Source: a virus
Direction: 5' to 3' (one strand)
Virus record (IMG/VR): IMGVR_UViG_3300048838_000241
Coordinates: 1-25,306 of that record
DNA: 25,306 nt
In this document: positions 7,154 through 15,607 of the stretch, piece after piece
Position numbering within the stretch: position 1 is the stretch's first letter
Layout of the letters: each line of letters opens with the position of its first letter
The notes under the pieces: generated by a model
What the model was told of the DNA's origin: nothing
The model's database searches: none
The model's input: the letters and a program-made list of their open reading frames with translations, nothing else
Translations under genes and position numbers: made by a program

Positions 7154-8332
7154 TCAGTAGCTCCGCACGAAGAGGTTATCCCAGGAACCGCTGCCGGTCA
7201 GATCAGGGCTGCTGCCGACGCCGAAGCCGTCGCCTGAAAAAAACGTGGTGGCGTCGTCGGTGGTCATGTCGTAGCCGATTGCCTGCGTGCCGTGGTAATC
7301 GACGCCGATACGGCAGCTCGTACCTGCCCGGCCAAAGCGGGCCGACACGCGACCGTGGAAGGTGCGGCCTGTGGGCAGGGCGGCGGTTGCGACCTGGGTT
7401 GGGGTTCCCGCCAGCACGCGCAGGAGCCTGACGTTCGTCGCGGCAAGAGATCCGGCATCAACCAATGCTATCCAGTAATTGCTGGCATCGACGGCAAAGA
7501 GCACTAAGCCAACCGTCCTGGCTCCGGTCGGATGGCTGAGCCGAAGATCGGCTGTGACTTCGCCGCGTGTGACGCCTGCGAGTCGGAGAACGGCGAAATT
7601 GCCCGTCTCGTAGCCGACGTGGACCTGTCCTCCCGAGACGGTGATCCCGGAAGATCCGCGCGTGTATTCCCACGTCTGGCCGCTGGGGGCGACGCGCCCG
7701 ACGATTGACCCGTCCGGCGCGTCAAACGTATCCCAGGCGATCACGTCGTCGAGGCCCAGGACCGCCCGCTCGCGTGACGAGATCGCCAGCGATCCCCCCG
7801 CGATCGTGATCCCGTCGCCCGCCGCGATCGGCGTCGGCGCGCCGGTGCCGTCGCCGCCCCAGAGCGATCCGTCTGCGATCGTGGCGGAGAGCGCGTCGGC
7901 CTCGGAGATCGATCCGACGATGGGCGAGCTAAACGTCTTGGTGCCCGCGACGGTCTGGTCGCCGGTGAGCTTGACGGCTTCGGAGTCGAGGCCCTCGACG
8001 GCCGCCTCATTGGCCAGGGCCAGAGCTTGCAGCTCTTCGATGTACAGGCTCGCCGTCCCGCAGAGCACGACGTCGCCGACGGCCAGATCGACGTCGGTCG
8101 TACCGTCGACGGCCCCGGTGATCGTCAGCACGTCGCCGGTGCGGCCAGAGACGGATAGGATCGACTTGGGCACGCCGTCGAGCGAGTAGAACGTGCTGAC
8201 CAGGATCGGGAACGCCGCGCCGAACCGCGCGCCGGTGCCGGCGGCCAGGGTCAGCGTGCCGCTGCCAGCCGTGTACGTCGCTCCGACCGTCGAGGCCGCG
8301 TTGTTGACGAGCTTGTGGAGTTCGGTCGGCAT
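7154..8332 (-). CDS. Tail fibre-like protein with a lectin-like C-terminal domain
   Basis: This encodes 392 residues with an ATG start. The N-terminal 100 residues are a small beta module (TLTLAAGTGARFGAAFPILV, GRTGDVLTITGAVDG). They are followed by a motif common in phage fibres, KLTGDQTVAGTKTFSSPI, and a Gly/Ser-rich stretch (WGGDGTGAPTPIAAGDGITI) typical of trimeric fibre shafts. The last 190 residues look like a concanavalin A/LamG-type jelly roll (WDTFDAPDGSIVGRVAPSGQ, ending DLTGSGSWDNLFVRS), a fold that commonly binds carbohydrate. It is encoded with two other putative adhesive proteins between neck and tail terminator genes. Receptor binding is inferred from the architecture. The domain call would need a profile search. 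Confidence 0.82.
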   Translation of the reverse strand: MPTELHKLVNNAASTVGATYTAGSGTLTLAAGTGARFGAAFPILVSTFYSLDGVPKSILSVSGRTGDVLTITGAVDGTTDVDLAVGDVVLCGTASLYIEELQALALANEAAVEGLDSEAVKLTGDQTVAGTKTFSSPIVGSISEADALSATIADGSLWGGDGTGAPTPIAAGDGITIAGGSLAISSRERAVLGLDDVIAWDTFDAPDGSIVGRVAPSGQTWEYTRGSSGITVSGGQVHVGYETGNFAVLRLAGVTRGEVTADLRLSHPTGARTVGLVLFAVDASNYWIALVDAGSLAATNVRLLRVLAGTPTQVATAALPTGRTFHGRVSARFGRAGTSCRIGVDYHGTQAIGYDMTTDDATTFFSGDGFGVGSSPDLTGSGSWDNLFVRSY

Positions 8333-8339
8333 GGCCTGC

Positions 8340-8912
8340 TCACTCGGTTACGGGCCGGACGTAGATGATGGGCAGGGCCTCGGCGTCGGTGCCCAGGGTC
8401 GCTGTCCAGGCGACGGTGATCCCGTCCTCCTCGTAGACTTCCATCGGGCCGCCGACAGGGGCCTCGACCCGGCATCGCGTGGCCCGCATTGCGTTCAACG
8501 CGCAAAAGTCGGGGATCGTGGCCGAGACGGTGGTCCAGTCGAGCGTCAGGAGCTGCTCGCCCAGCGAGGTCGTGCCGGCGACCAGGGCGTCGTACACCTC
8601 CTGCGGGATGACGAGGAATTCGTCCCAGACCGGCATCGCCCCAAACTTGGAGACGGCCACCTTCAATCGACCAAGCGTGCCGGTGTCGGTGGTGTCCAGC
8701 GACACGTCGTAATAGCCCAGCTCGTCGTGAGGAGCGCCCGCGTCGGAGGCCCCCTGGTCGGCCGAGGCGGCTGCCATGTCGCCGCCTTCCTTCGACAGCC
8801 GCACGTCGGCCTTCTGGATTGTCAGGACCGTCTCGGCGGTCGCGCCGTCGGTGGAGTCGACGAACGGCCCGAGCTTGATCGTGGCGGCTGTACCCTCTCG
8901 CAACCATTTCAT
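8340..8912 (-). CDS. Appendage protein with an N-terminal domain shared with the 277-residue appendage protein
   Basis: The ATG at 8912 is two bases after the stop of the giant upstream gene and gives 190 residues. A longer frame reaching 8975 runs into that gene and is not used. The N-terminal ~105 residues (TAATIKLGPFVDSTDGATAE, LTIQKADVRLSKEGGD, ELGYYDVSLDTTDTGTLGRL) are clearly related to those of the 277-residue protein encoded near 21.5 kb. The rest (LDWTTVSATIPDFCALNAMR, MEVYEEDGITVAWTATLGTD) is a separate short domain. Proteins with this N-terminal pattern occur as phage baseplate or appendage adaptors. A structural role anchoring fibres is inferred from this and from its neighbours. 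Confidence 0.75.
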   Translation of the reverse strand: MKWLREGTAATIKLGPFVDSTDGATAETVLTIQKADVRLSKEGGDMAAASADQGASDAGAPHDELGYYDVSLDTTDTGTLGRLKVAVSKFGAMPVWDEFLVIPQEVYDALVAGTTSLGEQLLTLDWTTVSATIPDFCALNAMRATRCRVEAPVGGPMEVYEEDGITVAWTATLGTDAEALPIIYVRPVTE

Positions 8913-8914
8913 GC

Positions 8915-11900
8915 TCAGATCCTTAGCTGGGCTGAGTGCCGGTAAAAGAGGCCCGCCCGGGTGGCGTACGGCCACTCGACTTCAAGCGATTGGTTGCCGC
9001 CGGAGTCCACGGTGTAGCGGTCACTCCAGACGATCGGGTCGCCCTCCAGGTACTGGTACTGGTGCAGCCCGTCGAGCCGGAAAATCGCGTAAGCTGACGC
9101 CGCGACATGCAGGGCCGCCATGTAGCGCGTGGCGTCGGAGGCTTTCAGGATGTGGAAGCCGGCCGGCGTGTCCTGCCATCCCGAGGCCCAGGGGTGATTC
9201 GGTTGCCTCCAGTTCGATCCGGAGCTGAACGACAAGATCGGCAGCCCGGTCGTGACCTCACGGACGAAATACGCGCTGCCCCAGCCGGTGTTGCCCGCCG
9301 TATCGCGCCCTTCGTTCTGGCTGTAGACCTCGTAGAGCAGATCGCCGGCCGGCTCCACGTCCGCCTGGCTCGCTTCGCGGACAGGCAACGGAGCAGGGAC
9401 CAGGCCGCTGTCGGCGAGCGGCTTGGAAGGCATCAACAGGTTGGCGCGTTCGGCCACGGGAACCGCGTCGTCCAACGGCCAGTCGGCGATCGCTCCCGAT
9501 TGCAGGCCGGACGACAGATCGTCATATCGCTGGATGACGCCGGATTCGTACAGCTCAGCCGCCTCCGCTCCGGAAAGCTCTCGGTCCCAGGTCCGCACCT
9601 GGCCGAGCACACCTTGAACGCCGTCGACGTTGCCGAGGCGGCGCATCAGGACCAGCGGCACACTATTCAGCGTCGTGCCGGTCAGGGTGTTGCTGCTGGT
9701 GGACGTGCTGACCGCTTCCCCGTTGCGGTAAATCTTTAGGCCCGCCGGGGTCCGGGAGCCGTCATACGTCACCAGGATCTGGCGGAGCTCGTTCAGCGGC
9801 AGCGTTCCTGCCGCCGCCGTGACGGACAGGTCATCGCTGGTCGTCGTGTTCCGCACGGCCACGAACAGTCCACGACTGGCCGTGACGGCGACGAAGTAAC
9901 CACGTGTCAGGTCAGGATCATATTTACCCCAGAGGATGCCCGTCCCGCTGGAGTGCTGACAGAGGAAATTCAACTCAACGGACCACGGCTCATCGGAGTC
10001 GAAGTCGAAATCCGTGGCGTTCGGGTGCTGCAATCGTGCGTACAGGGGATCGGTCGTCATCCCCTTCGCGCCCCAGGCGCCGACCTCGGGACCGTCCGGG
10101 TCGGACTCCACCCAGACGTTGTAGCTCGTGGCGCCCTCGGGATAGAGCAGTTGCGTCATCGCGTACCGCGTGCCGTCACGGTAGACCCGCACAGCGTACG
10201 ATTCGCTCACGCTATCGTCGGTGGACTTGAGGATGCCGGCCGCGCCGCCCTTGCTGTCCCCGGCCACGTCCGAGTAGCGCATCGCCACGGGCCCCACGTA
10301 CTGCTGGGCGAACGGCGTGTCCGTGAGCGATTGCCGATCGTAGCTGTAGTGGGGGTTGACCTCGATCGGGTCCGACCCGCTCACCAGCTCGAAGCGGGGC
10401 GGGAACATGACCAGCGCGTTCGTCAGGCTGCCGTAGGTCACGTTGGGATTCAGCAATACCCCCTTCTCGTCGAACTTGGGGGCGGAGTAGCCAAACGGGG
10501 ATCCGCTCGTGAACGACCGCACTTCACCCTGTGGACTGGCCGAGGAGCCGGGGGCCACGTCGATCACGCCGTCCCCGTCGTCGTCCGACCACAGCCACCG
10601 GGACTTGGTGGAGGAGCCCGCGTCGAACTCGCTGTTGACGCCCGGCCACACCTGCAGGTGCCCCAGGCCCACCGACGCACAGTGCCGCAGCGAGCCGTCC
10701 GGCATGATCTGCCACACGTTGACGCCCCGGGTCAGGCTCGCGTGGTAGAGGTACGGGATCGGTCCCCAGGGCGTCTGGAGGGTGAGCAGGTTCGTGCTCG
10801 ACTGATCCCGCGTGGCGAACTTGAAGTCGGGTGGGAACGTGCTCCTGGTCGGCAACCACGTGCCGTCGCCCCAGCCGCCCTCCAGGGTCGAGCCGTCCAG
10901 CGCCAGGCGGTACTCGCCGATCCCCGTCACGATCTTCGCGGTGTTGCCGGTGATCCCCTCCGGGTTCCACCGCACCGACCCCTGGAACTCCTTGCTCGCC
11001 TTCAGGAGCAGGCTGTTGTCGCCGCCGAAGACGGCCGTCGTGCGCGTGCTGGTGTCGTAATAAGCGTAGCCGCCCGTCGACGGGTTGACCGCGAACCGCC
11101 CCACGTCCACGAACTGGGGCAGGGTGATGTCGAAGTCGTCGAGCCGGTCCCGGTAGCCGAGCTGGCCGTCCCTGGTGCCGCCCGACGAGGGGGTCGAGGT
11201 CACGTCGTATTCGCGGACCTGGCCCGAGGTGCGGTCGAAGTAGACCAACGAATACTCACCCGCCGCCCGCTCGAACACGCAGGGGCTGGCAGGTTGACCC
11301 AGCCCCGTGATCTCCACGTCGGCCGCGCTGAACACGTACGATTCGTCGTAAGGATACCGTTTGATCGTGCTCCCCGCGGCGATCCAGACCCCGCCGCCCC
11401 TGGGGTCGAGGCAGAGACCCCGAGAGCTGGTCAGGCCCGTCACCGCGTCGGCGTCCACCAGCGACCCGGCCTTGGTGTAGACGGAGAGCTGGCTGTTGAT
11501 CGAGTCGAGCAGGAACAGGTTGCCGCTGGGCTCGGCCGCGATCCCCGTATACCGCGGGGTCCGGCTGTCCTCGGTCGAGAGGGTCGCCAGCGTGGTCAGC
11601 CCGGTCCCCGCCGACCGGCTCAGGCGCTGGAGCAGGTGGTCGGAGCCGTCAGCCCGGATCAGGTACAGGTACGTGGCGTCTGTCGTCAGGGCGTAGGCGT
11701 AGTTGCTGGTGGCGTTGGTGCGCCAGGCAATCGTGCCGGCCACCGGGTCGAGCCGGGTCGTGTAATAGCCGTTCTCCTCGAAGTCCTGGCCGATATACAG
11801 GTTGCCGTCGGCGTCGAAGTGCAGAGACGCGACGGAGCCAGGCGCCGCGTTGAGTGCACTGACCGCCGACTGGCTCCCGGCGAGATTGTGGTGAGCGACC

Positions 11901-13204
11901 CCTTGCAGGGGCGTCACGGTAGCCCGGCTGAACAGAGCCACCGGCTTGCGTGACACGCTGGTCGTCGCCGTGAACGGGGCGAAGAGCTGGAACTTGTCCC
12001 ACCAGAATTCCTTGATGCCCGGCTCCACCTGGGCTCCGGGGATCAAGGCTGCCGTCAAGGCCCCGGTCGCCGGGTCGACGAGCCCCACGCTCAGGTGTCC
12101 GCTGAGCGGCACGTCCACCGTGAAGTGCGGCGTGGGGGCGCTCAGCGCGTTGCGGGAGATCACGTGCAGCCGATGCAGTGCCCCGGTGCCGGTCCCGGTC
12201 TGGCCAGCGATATCGGTACCGGTCGCGCCGAACGTCGCGAAGCTCTTGGAGCCGGCCGGGTAGGTGCCGTACTTGTTCACAACCTCAAGCCGGTGCGTCT
12301 CGACGGGATCTTCGAAGATCGCGACCGTGTCCGACGTGACCGGATCGGTCGTGCTCCAGACCTCGGTGGGGCTGCCTCCAAGCGGCGTGTACAGGATCGC
12401 CGCCCCGTTCTGCCAGGCGTCCAGGCCCGTCGAGCCGAAGTCCCGGAAGGCGAACCGCACGCCGTCGACCAGCAGAGGCTGCGTCCAGGTCAGGGCGAAC
12501 TTCGCGTCCTCCGTCTTGCCCGTGGCGCCCGCCGCGTACTGGAGCACGCGAAAGTGGTTCTCGTAAGTCTCCTGACGGAGATTCTGGCCGATATTCAGCT
12601 CGCCCCAGGGCGTAGCTGTGCCGCTGCGAATGTAGGCCGAATCCCAGAGGGACAGGCCCTCGTTGTCGAAGAGGGCCTCGTTGTTGAAGGCGTCCGCGAA
12701 GGCGCGGAAGCCGTAGAGCCGCCAGTCGGCGCCACGGAAGCCGGTGAAGGTGAACCGCAGGTAACGGGCCGCGCGGCTCGAACCCATGATCCGCCAGTTA
12801 TCCGTCCAGTACCGCGTCAGGCTCCCCAGCGTGCTCCAGCTCGATCCGTCCTCCGACGTGCTCAGGCTGATCGAGTTCGGGTCGCGGCTGGGCCCGTAGA
12901 ACCACGTTTCCACGGAGTGGAGCTTGTAAATGCGTGTCAGATCAACCGTCAGAACCGCCTGCCCGGCCGCCGCCGCCTGTTCCGGGATCGGATCGATGAT
13001 GAACGGCCGCCCCGGGCGCATCTGGAGCGCCAGGTCCGCGTCGTTGTAGAGGCTGCTGGCGTTGGCCTGGCTGTTCATGTAATCGACGGTGCAGGTCGTC
13101 TCGCGCACGCCCAGCGCCGTGTACCGCTGGCATAGGTCGGCCGCATAGATGCCGTAGAAGACGTCGCCGGGGTTTCGTGCGTGGTAGTACAGTTGGTTCG
13201 GCAC
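8915..13204 (-). CDS. Giant multidomain adhesin-like virion protein (discoidin-like, propeller-like, LamG-like)
   Basis: This encodes 1429 residues with a GTG start preceded by GGAAGG at ten bases. Domains seen by eye: a discoidin/F5-8C-like region (about 45-170: LTRIYKLHSVETWFYGPSRD, AARYLRFTFTGFRGADWRLY); a propeller-like middle with NHL-type strands (about 450-700: ASLHFDADGNLYIGQDFEEN, GIAAEPSGNLFLLDSINSQL); an EF-hand-like Ca loop SDDDGDGVID; and a LamG/concanavalin-like domain (about 1065-1222: FDSDEPWSVELNFLCQHSSG, LRQILVTYDGSRTPAGLKIY). A 200-residue C-terminal region has no recognised fold. There is no signal peptide or membrane helix, so it would be built into the virion rather than secreted. 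The gene opens the adhesin cassette inserted between neck and tail genes. Carbohydrate or surface binding is likely; the individual domain names are tentative. Confidence 0.85.
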   Translation of the reverse strand: MPNQLYYHARNPGDVFYGIYAADLCQRYTALGVRETTCTVDYMNSQANASSLYNDADLALQMRPGRPFIIDPIPEQAAAAGQAVLTVDLTRIYKLHSVETWFYGPSRDPNSISLSTSEDGSSWSTLGSLTRYWTDNWRIMGSSRAARYLRFTFTGFRGADWRLYGFRAFADAFNNEALFDNEGLSLWDSAYIRSGTATPWGELNIGQNLRQETYENHFRVLQYAAGATGKTEDAKFALTWTQPLLVDGVRFAFRDFGSTGLDAWQNGAAILYTPLGGSPTEVWSTTDPVTSDTVAIFEDPVETHRLEVVNKYGTYPAGSKSFATFGATGTDIAGQTGTGTGALHRLHVISRNALSAPTPHFTVDVPLSGHLSVGLVDPATGALTAALIPGAQVEPGIKEFWWDKFQLFAPFTATTSVSRKPVALFSRATVTPLQGVAHHNLAGSQSAVSALNAAPGSVASLHFDADGNLYIGQDFEENGYYTTRLDPVAGTIAWRTNATSNYAYALTTDATYLYLIRADGSDHLLQRLSRSAGTGLTTLATLSTEDSRTPRYTGIAAEPSGNLFLLDSINSQLSVYTKAGSLVDADAVTGLTSSRGLCLDPRGGGVWIAAGSTIKRYPYDESYVFSAADVEITGLGQPASPCVFERAAGEYSLVYFDRTSGQVREYDVTSTPSSGGTRDGQLGYRDRLDDFDITLPQFVDVGRFAVNPSTGGYAYYDTSTRTTAVFGGDNSLLLKASKEFQGSVRWNPEGITGNTAKIVTGIGEYRLALDGSTLEGGWGDGTWLPTRSTFPPDFKFATRDQSSTNLLTLQTPWGPIPYLYHASLTRGVNVWQIMPDGSLRHCASVGLGHLQVWPGVNSEFDAGSSTKSRWLWSDDDGDGVIDVAPGSSASPQGEVRSFTSGSPFGYSAPKFDEKGVLLNPNVTYGSLTNALVMFPPRFELVSGSDPIEVNPHYSYDRQSLTDTPFAQQYVGPVAMRYSDVAGDSKGGAAGILKSTDDSVSESYAVRVYRDGTRYAMTQLLYPEGATSYNVWVESDPDGPEVGAWGAKGMTTDPLYARLQHPNATDFDFDSDEPWSVELNFLCQHSSGTGILWGKYDPDLTRGYFVAVTASRGLFVAVRNTTTSDDLSVTAAAGTLPLNELRQILVTYDGSRTPAGLKIYRNGEAVSTSTSSNTLTGTTLNSVPLVLMRRLGNVDGVQGVLGQVRTWDRELSGAEAAELYESGVIQRYDDLSSGLQSGAIADWPLDDAVPVAERANLLMPSKPLADSGLVPAPLPVREASQADVEPAGDLLYEVYSQNEGRDTAGNTGWGSAYFVREVTTGLPILSFSSGSNWRQPNHPWASGWQDTPAGFHILKASDATRYMAALHVAASAYAIFRLDGLHQYQYLEGDPIVWSDRYTVDSGGNQSLEVEWPYATRAGLFYRHSAQLRI

Positions 13205-13211
13205 GGGCGGC

Positions 13212-13511
13212 TTACCTTCCCAGGGTGCGGCGGATCGTGTTCGTGCTCTCGGCGAGGGTGCGGCGGATCGCCCCCTCGGGCCGCATCTTGACGGTGCCCA
13301 GTTCGCGGAACCGGCCGTAGAGCAGCTCGGTGCCGATCAGTAGCTTCGCGTCCTCGGCGTTGACCTGGTGCGTGTAACTGGCGTCCAGCTCGCCGGTGTC
13401 GTCGGACGATCGCTTCCTGATCCCCTCGACCAGCCGACGGCCCAGGGGGTCGAGCCGAGAGACCAGCTCGCGCTGGATCGATTCAGACAAGGCTCGGGGA
13501 TCGATTTCCAT
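13212..13511 (-). CDS. HK97 gp10-like neck / tail completion protein
   Basis: The ATG at 13511, four bases after the upstream stop, gives 99 residues. An upstream start at 13580 would overlap the preceding gene by over 60 bases and adds a low-complexity Ser/Arg stretch, so it is rejected. The protein begins with a helix (LSESIQRELVSRLDPLGRRL) and ends with the hallmark of the HK97-gp10-type family, LLYGRFRELGTVKMRPEGAI followed by an Arg-rich helix. These small proteins complete the neck where tail meets head. The order after portal, capsid and head-closure genes fits. Confidence 0.82.
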   Translation of the reverse strand: MEIDPRALSESIQRELVSRLDPLGRRLVEGIRKRSSDDTGELDASYTHQVNAEDAKLLIGTELLYGRFRELGTVKMRPEGAIRRTLAESTNTIRRTLGR

Positions 13512-13515
13512 CGCG

Positions 13516-13905
13516 TTATCCCCTGGCCAGCTCGCACTCGACGACGACCATCGACCCGAGCCCCTCGGCGTCGACCTCACCGAACACGACGAGCGTCTTG
13601 TCGCCGATCAGCAGCCGATGGTCGCGTGTGAGGTTGACGGGCTGATTGAAGACGACACGGACGCGGCCGATCTGAGCGTCCCGCCCCTGGCGTTCCAGGG
13701 ACTTATCCGCGAGCGGTTGATACAGGCAGGGGACGCCGGTCGCCTCAGTCGTCCAGGTGACGGTCTGGCCGGTGTAGCCGTCCGAGGTGCGTGACTGGCG
13801 CTGAATCGTGCAGGTGGTGGCGTCCGAGACATGCTCACGGAGCTGCCCGAAGAGCCAATCGAGACCGTTCTTGAGCAGGTCCGTGGGCACGGCGAAGAGC
13901 CTCAC
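13516..13905 (-). CDS. Head closure / head-tail connector protein
   Basis: This encodes 129 residues from a GTG at 13905. A second GTG at 13890 with AGG nine bases upstream is possible. After an N-terminal helix (LLKNGLDWLFGQLREHVSDA) comes a beta-barrel pattern (CTIQRQSRTSDGYTGQTVTW, ARGRVRVVF-like RDAQIGRVRVVFNQPVN) ending in DHRLLIGDKTLVVFGEVDAE. This resembles head-closure (stopper) proteins of the SPP1 gp16 / HK97 head-tail adaptor type, which seal the portal after packaging. It is placed between the decoration protein gene and the gp10-like gene, as expected for a connector. Confidence 0.72.
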   Translation of the reverse strand: MRLFAVPTDLLKNGLDWLFGQLREHVSDATTCTIQRQSRTSDGYTGQTVTWTTEATGVPCLYQPLADKSLERQGRDAQIGRVRVVFNQPVNLTRDHRLLIGDKTLVVFGEVDAEGLGSMVVVECELARG

Positions 13906-13920
13906 AACAAAAGATCAGGA

Positions 13921-14274
13921 TCAGACGTAGGGCTCATGCAGGACCAGGCAGTTGGTGTTCGCCCCACCGCCGCCATCGGCGACGACGAACCCAAACAGAG
14001 CGTTGTTGGTCGAGGTGGTCGTGACCTTCTTGGCCGAGTTGTCCCACCAGACCTTGGCATAATCGGCCGCGTTGTCGAGGTTCACGACCTCGTACACACC
14101 GCCTCCAACAGCGAGGGCGCCCTGTACGTTGTTCTCCAGATCGACGTGGGCCACGCCGCACGTCAGGCCGGTCGTGTTGCCGAGCAGGATCACGTCACCG
14201 GCGTCCACGTCGCCGGAACTTGGGGTGTAGTCGACCATCTGCGGGTCGCCGTGGCGAAAAGTGGCCTCGGCCAT
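13921..14274 (-). CDS. DUF2190-type capsid decoration (cement) protein
   Basis: This encodes 117 residues with an ATG start in a TGACATG junction. The N-terminus (MAEATFRHGDPQMVDYTPSS, GDVDAGDVILLGNTTGLTCG) followed by HVDLENNVQGALAVGGGVYE matches the DUF2190 pattern of small beta proteins encoded next to phage major capsid genes and thought to stabilise the outer capsid. The final third (GFVVADGGGGANTNCLVLHE) is Gly-rich. In this window the gene is separated from the capsid gene by the Pro/Glu-rich protein and the glycosyltransferase-methyltransferase fusion; as an exposed capsid surface protein it is a candidate glycosylation target. Confidence 0.85.
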   Translation of the reverse strand: MAEATFRHGDPQMVDYTPSSGDVDAGDVILLGNTTGLTCGVAHVDLENNVQGALAVGGGVYEVVNLDNAADYAKVWWDNSAKKVTTTSTNNALFGFVVADGGGGANTNCLVLHEPYV

Positions 14275-14275
14275 G

Positions 14276-15607
14276 TCAGACCTCCAGGGGGACAGGTGCT
14301 AGGAGAGAGGCCGGGGGTCGCACCACGGCCAGGGAACCGGACACGGAGAGCAGCTCGCCGCCGGACGCGAGGAGATTGTCCACGGCCACCTTCACGTCGG
14401 GGTCGGTGCCGTTGTCGTAGTCGTGGAACGCCAGCAGGCCGCCAGGCGCCAGCAGGGACGCCGCACACCGGATATCGTTCTCGACGCTCGCCAGGTCGTG
14501 CGCCCCGTCGATAAATGCGAGGTCGAATCGGTCTTCCGGCCAGTGGTTGCCGTCGGCGAAGAAGTCCAGCGGCGTCGTTGAGATCGTGACCTTATCGGCC
14601 ACGTCGTACCGCAAGAGGTTGGCCTGGAACGTCGCGAGCGTGTCACGTGGCTCGGGAGTGCCGCGCCCGTCGTGCGGGTCGATCGCGTGGACGTGACTCG
14701 CGGTGCGGGCCAGGCAGATCGTGGACAGCCCGCAATAGCTGCCGATCTCCAGCACGCGCTTGCCCTGGGCGAGCCGGGCCAGCGCCTTGCCCTCCTCGGG
14801 CAAGAGCCAGCCCAGAACGTCCCAGGGGTGGACGTAGCCGTCCCGGTCGGCCTCGGGGACCGGGCTGCGGTCAGTCCAGGAAGAATCAAAGAACTGGCCC
14901 CAGGGCCGCTCGTTGGAGAACGGCGCGGGGCCTCGGTGCGTGAGCCGGATCTTGCGGGTGGCCCCGACCTTCAGGCCCAGCTCGTGGCAGAGCCGGGAGA
15001 AGTACCAGTCCTCGGGCTCGACCTCGGCGATGTATTCGTTCTTGTAGATGTCATAGACGATCCGGTCGTTGATCGTGAACCGGACCTTGCGGGCCCATTC
15101 GAGGTCGAACCGGCAGACCCACAGCCCGGTATTGAGCAACAGCGGACGGCCCAGGTCCTCGCTCGTGAAAGTCTCCGGCAGCCGGAACACGTCGGACATC
15201 GACAGCCGGCAGTGGGGCCGCCAGGTGTCCCCGTCGTCGCGAGCCAGGGCCAGCGACGTGAGCCCCTTGGCGTCCTTGATCGGGACGACAGCTCCCAGCA
15301 CGTCGAGGTTACGGGCCTCCAGCTCGTTGATCAGCGTGTCCAGCCACCAGTCCTGTGGTTCGACGTCCGCGTGGAGCATCGCGAAGTAGTCGACGCGCTG
15401 CCCCTTGTGGGCCAGGTTGAGAGCGTCGGCCCAGAGCCGATTGAAGTTGGCCGCGAGCAGCGAACCCTGCCGGTACTGATAGACGACCTGGTGGCTCGGC
15501 AGTTGGGTCGCCCGCCAGAAGGCACGCGCGGCCCCGGCCGTGACCTCACCGTAACCGGGTTGACCCAGGAAGACGCGCCGATTTTCACGAGATACGGATT
15601 CAAGCAT
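14276..15607 (-). CDS. Glycosyltransferase-methyltransferase fusion within the head gene cluster
   Basis: The start used is the ATG at 15607, which overlaps the upstream stop by eight bases and gives 443 residues. Longer starts up to 15736 read through the upstream gene and yield an Arg/Pro-rich artefact. Residues 1-230 look like a GT-A-type glycosyltransferase: HADVEPQDWW (79-88, DxD-like position), LDVLGAVVPIKDAKG, LLLNTGLWVCRFDLEW and VEPEDWYFSRLCHELGLKVG. Residues 275-430 are a class I SAM-dependent methyltransferase: motif I VLEIGSYCGLST (285-296), AIDPHDG (308-314), FDLAFIDGAHDLASV and LLAFHDYDNG. The gene lies between the capsid and decoration protein genes, translationally coupled to its neighbours. 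Sugar addition plus O-methylation of virion proteins is inferred; modification of host surface polysaccharide is the alternative. Confidence 0.85.
   Translation of the reverse strand: MLESVSRENRRVFLGQPGYGEVTAGAARAFWRATQLPSHQVVYQYRQGSLLAANFNRLWADALNLAHKGQRVDYFAMLHADVEPQDWWLDTLINELEARNLDVLGAVVPIKDAKGLTSLALARDDGDTWRPHCRLSMSDVFRLPETFTSEDLGRPLLLNTGLWVCRFDLEWARKVRFTINDRIVYDIYKNEYIAEVEPEDWYFSRLCHELGLKVGATRKIRLTHRGPAPFSNERPWGQFFDSSWTDRSPVPEADRDGYVHPWDVLGWLLPEEGKALARLAQGKRVLEIGSYCGLSTICLARTASHVHAIDPHDGRGTPEPRDTLATFQANLLRYDVADKVTISTTPLDFFADGNHWPEDRFDLAFIDGAHDLASVENDIRCAASLLAPGGLLAFHDYDNGTDPDVKVAVDNLLASGGELLSVSGSLAVVRPPASLLAPVPLEV

Noticed and set aside
9953-11953. Plus-strand open frame of 666 codons opposite the giant adhesin
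   Set aside because: The minus-strand frame is longer, has domain-like features and fits the operon. The plus frame is the low-complexity shadow.
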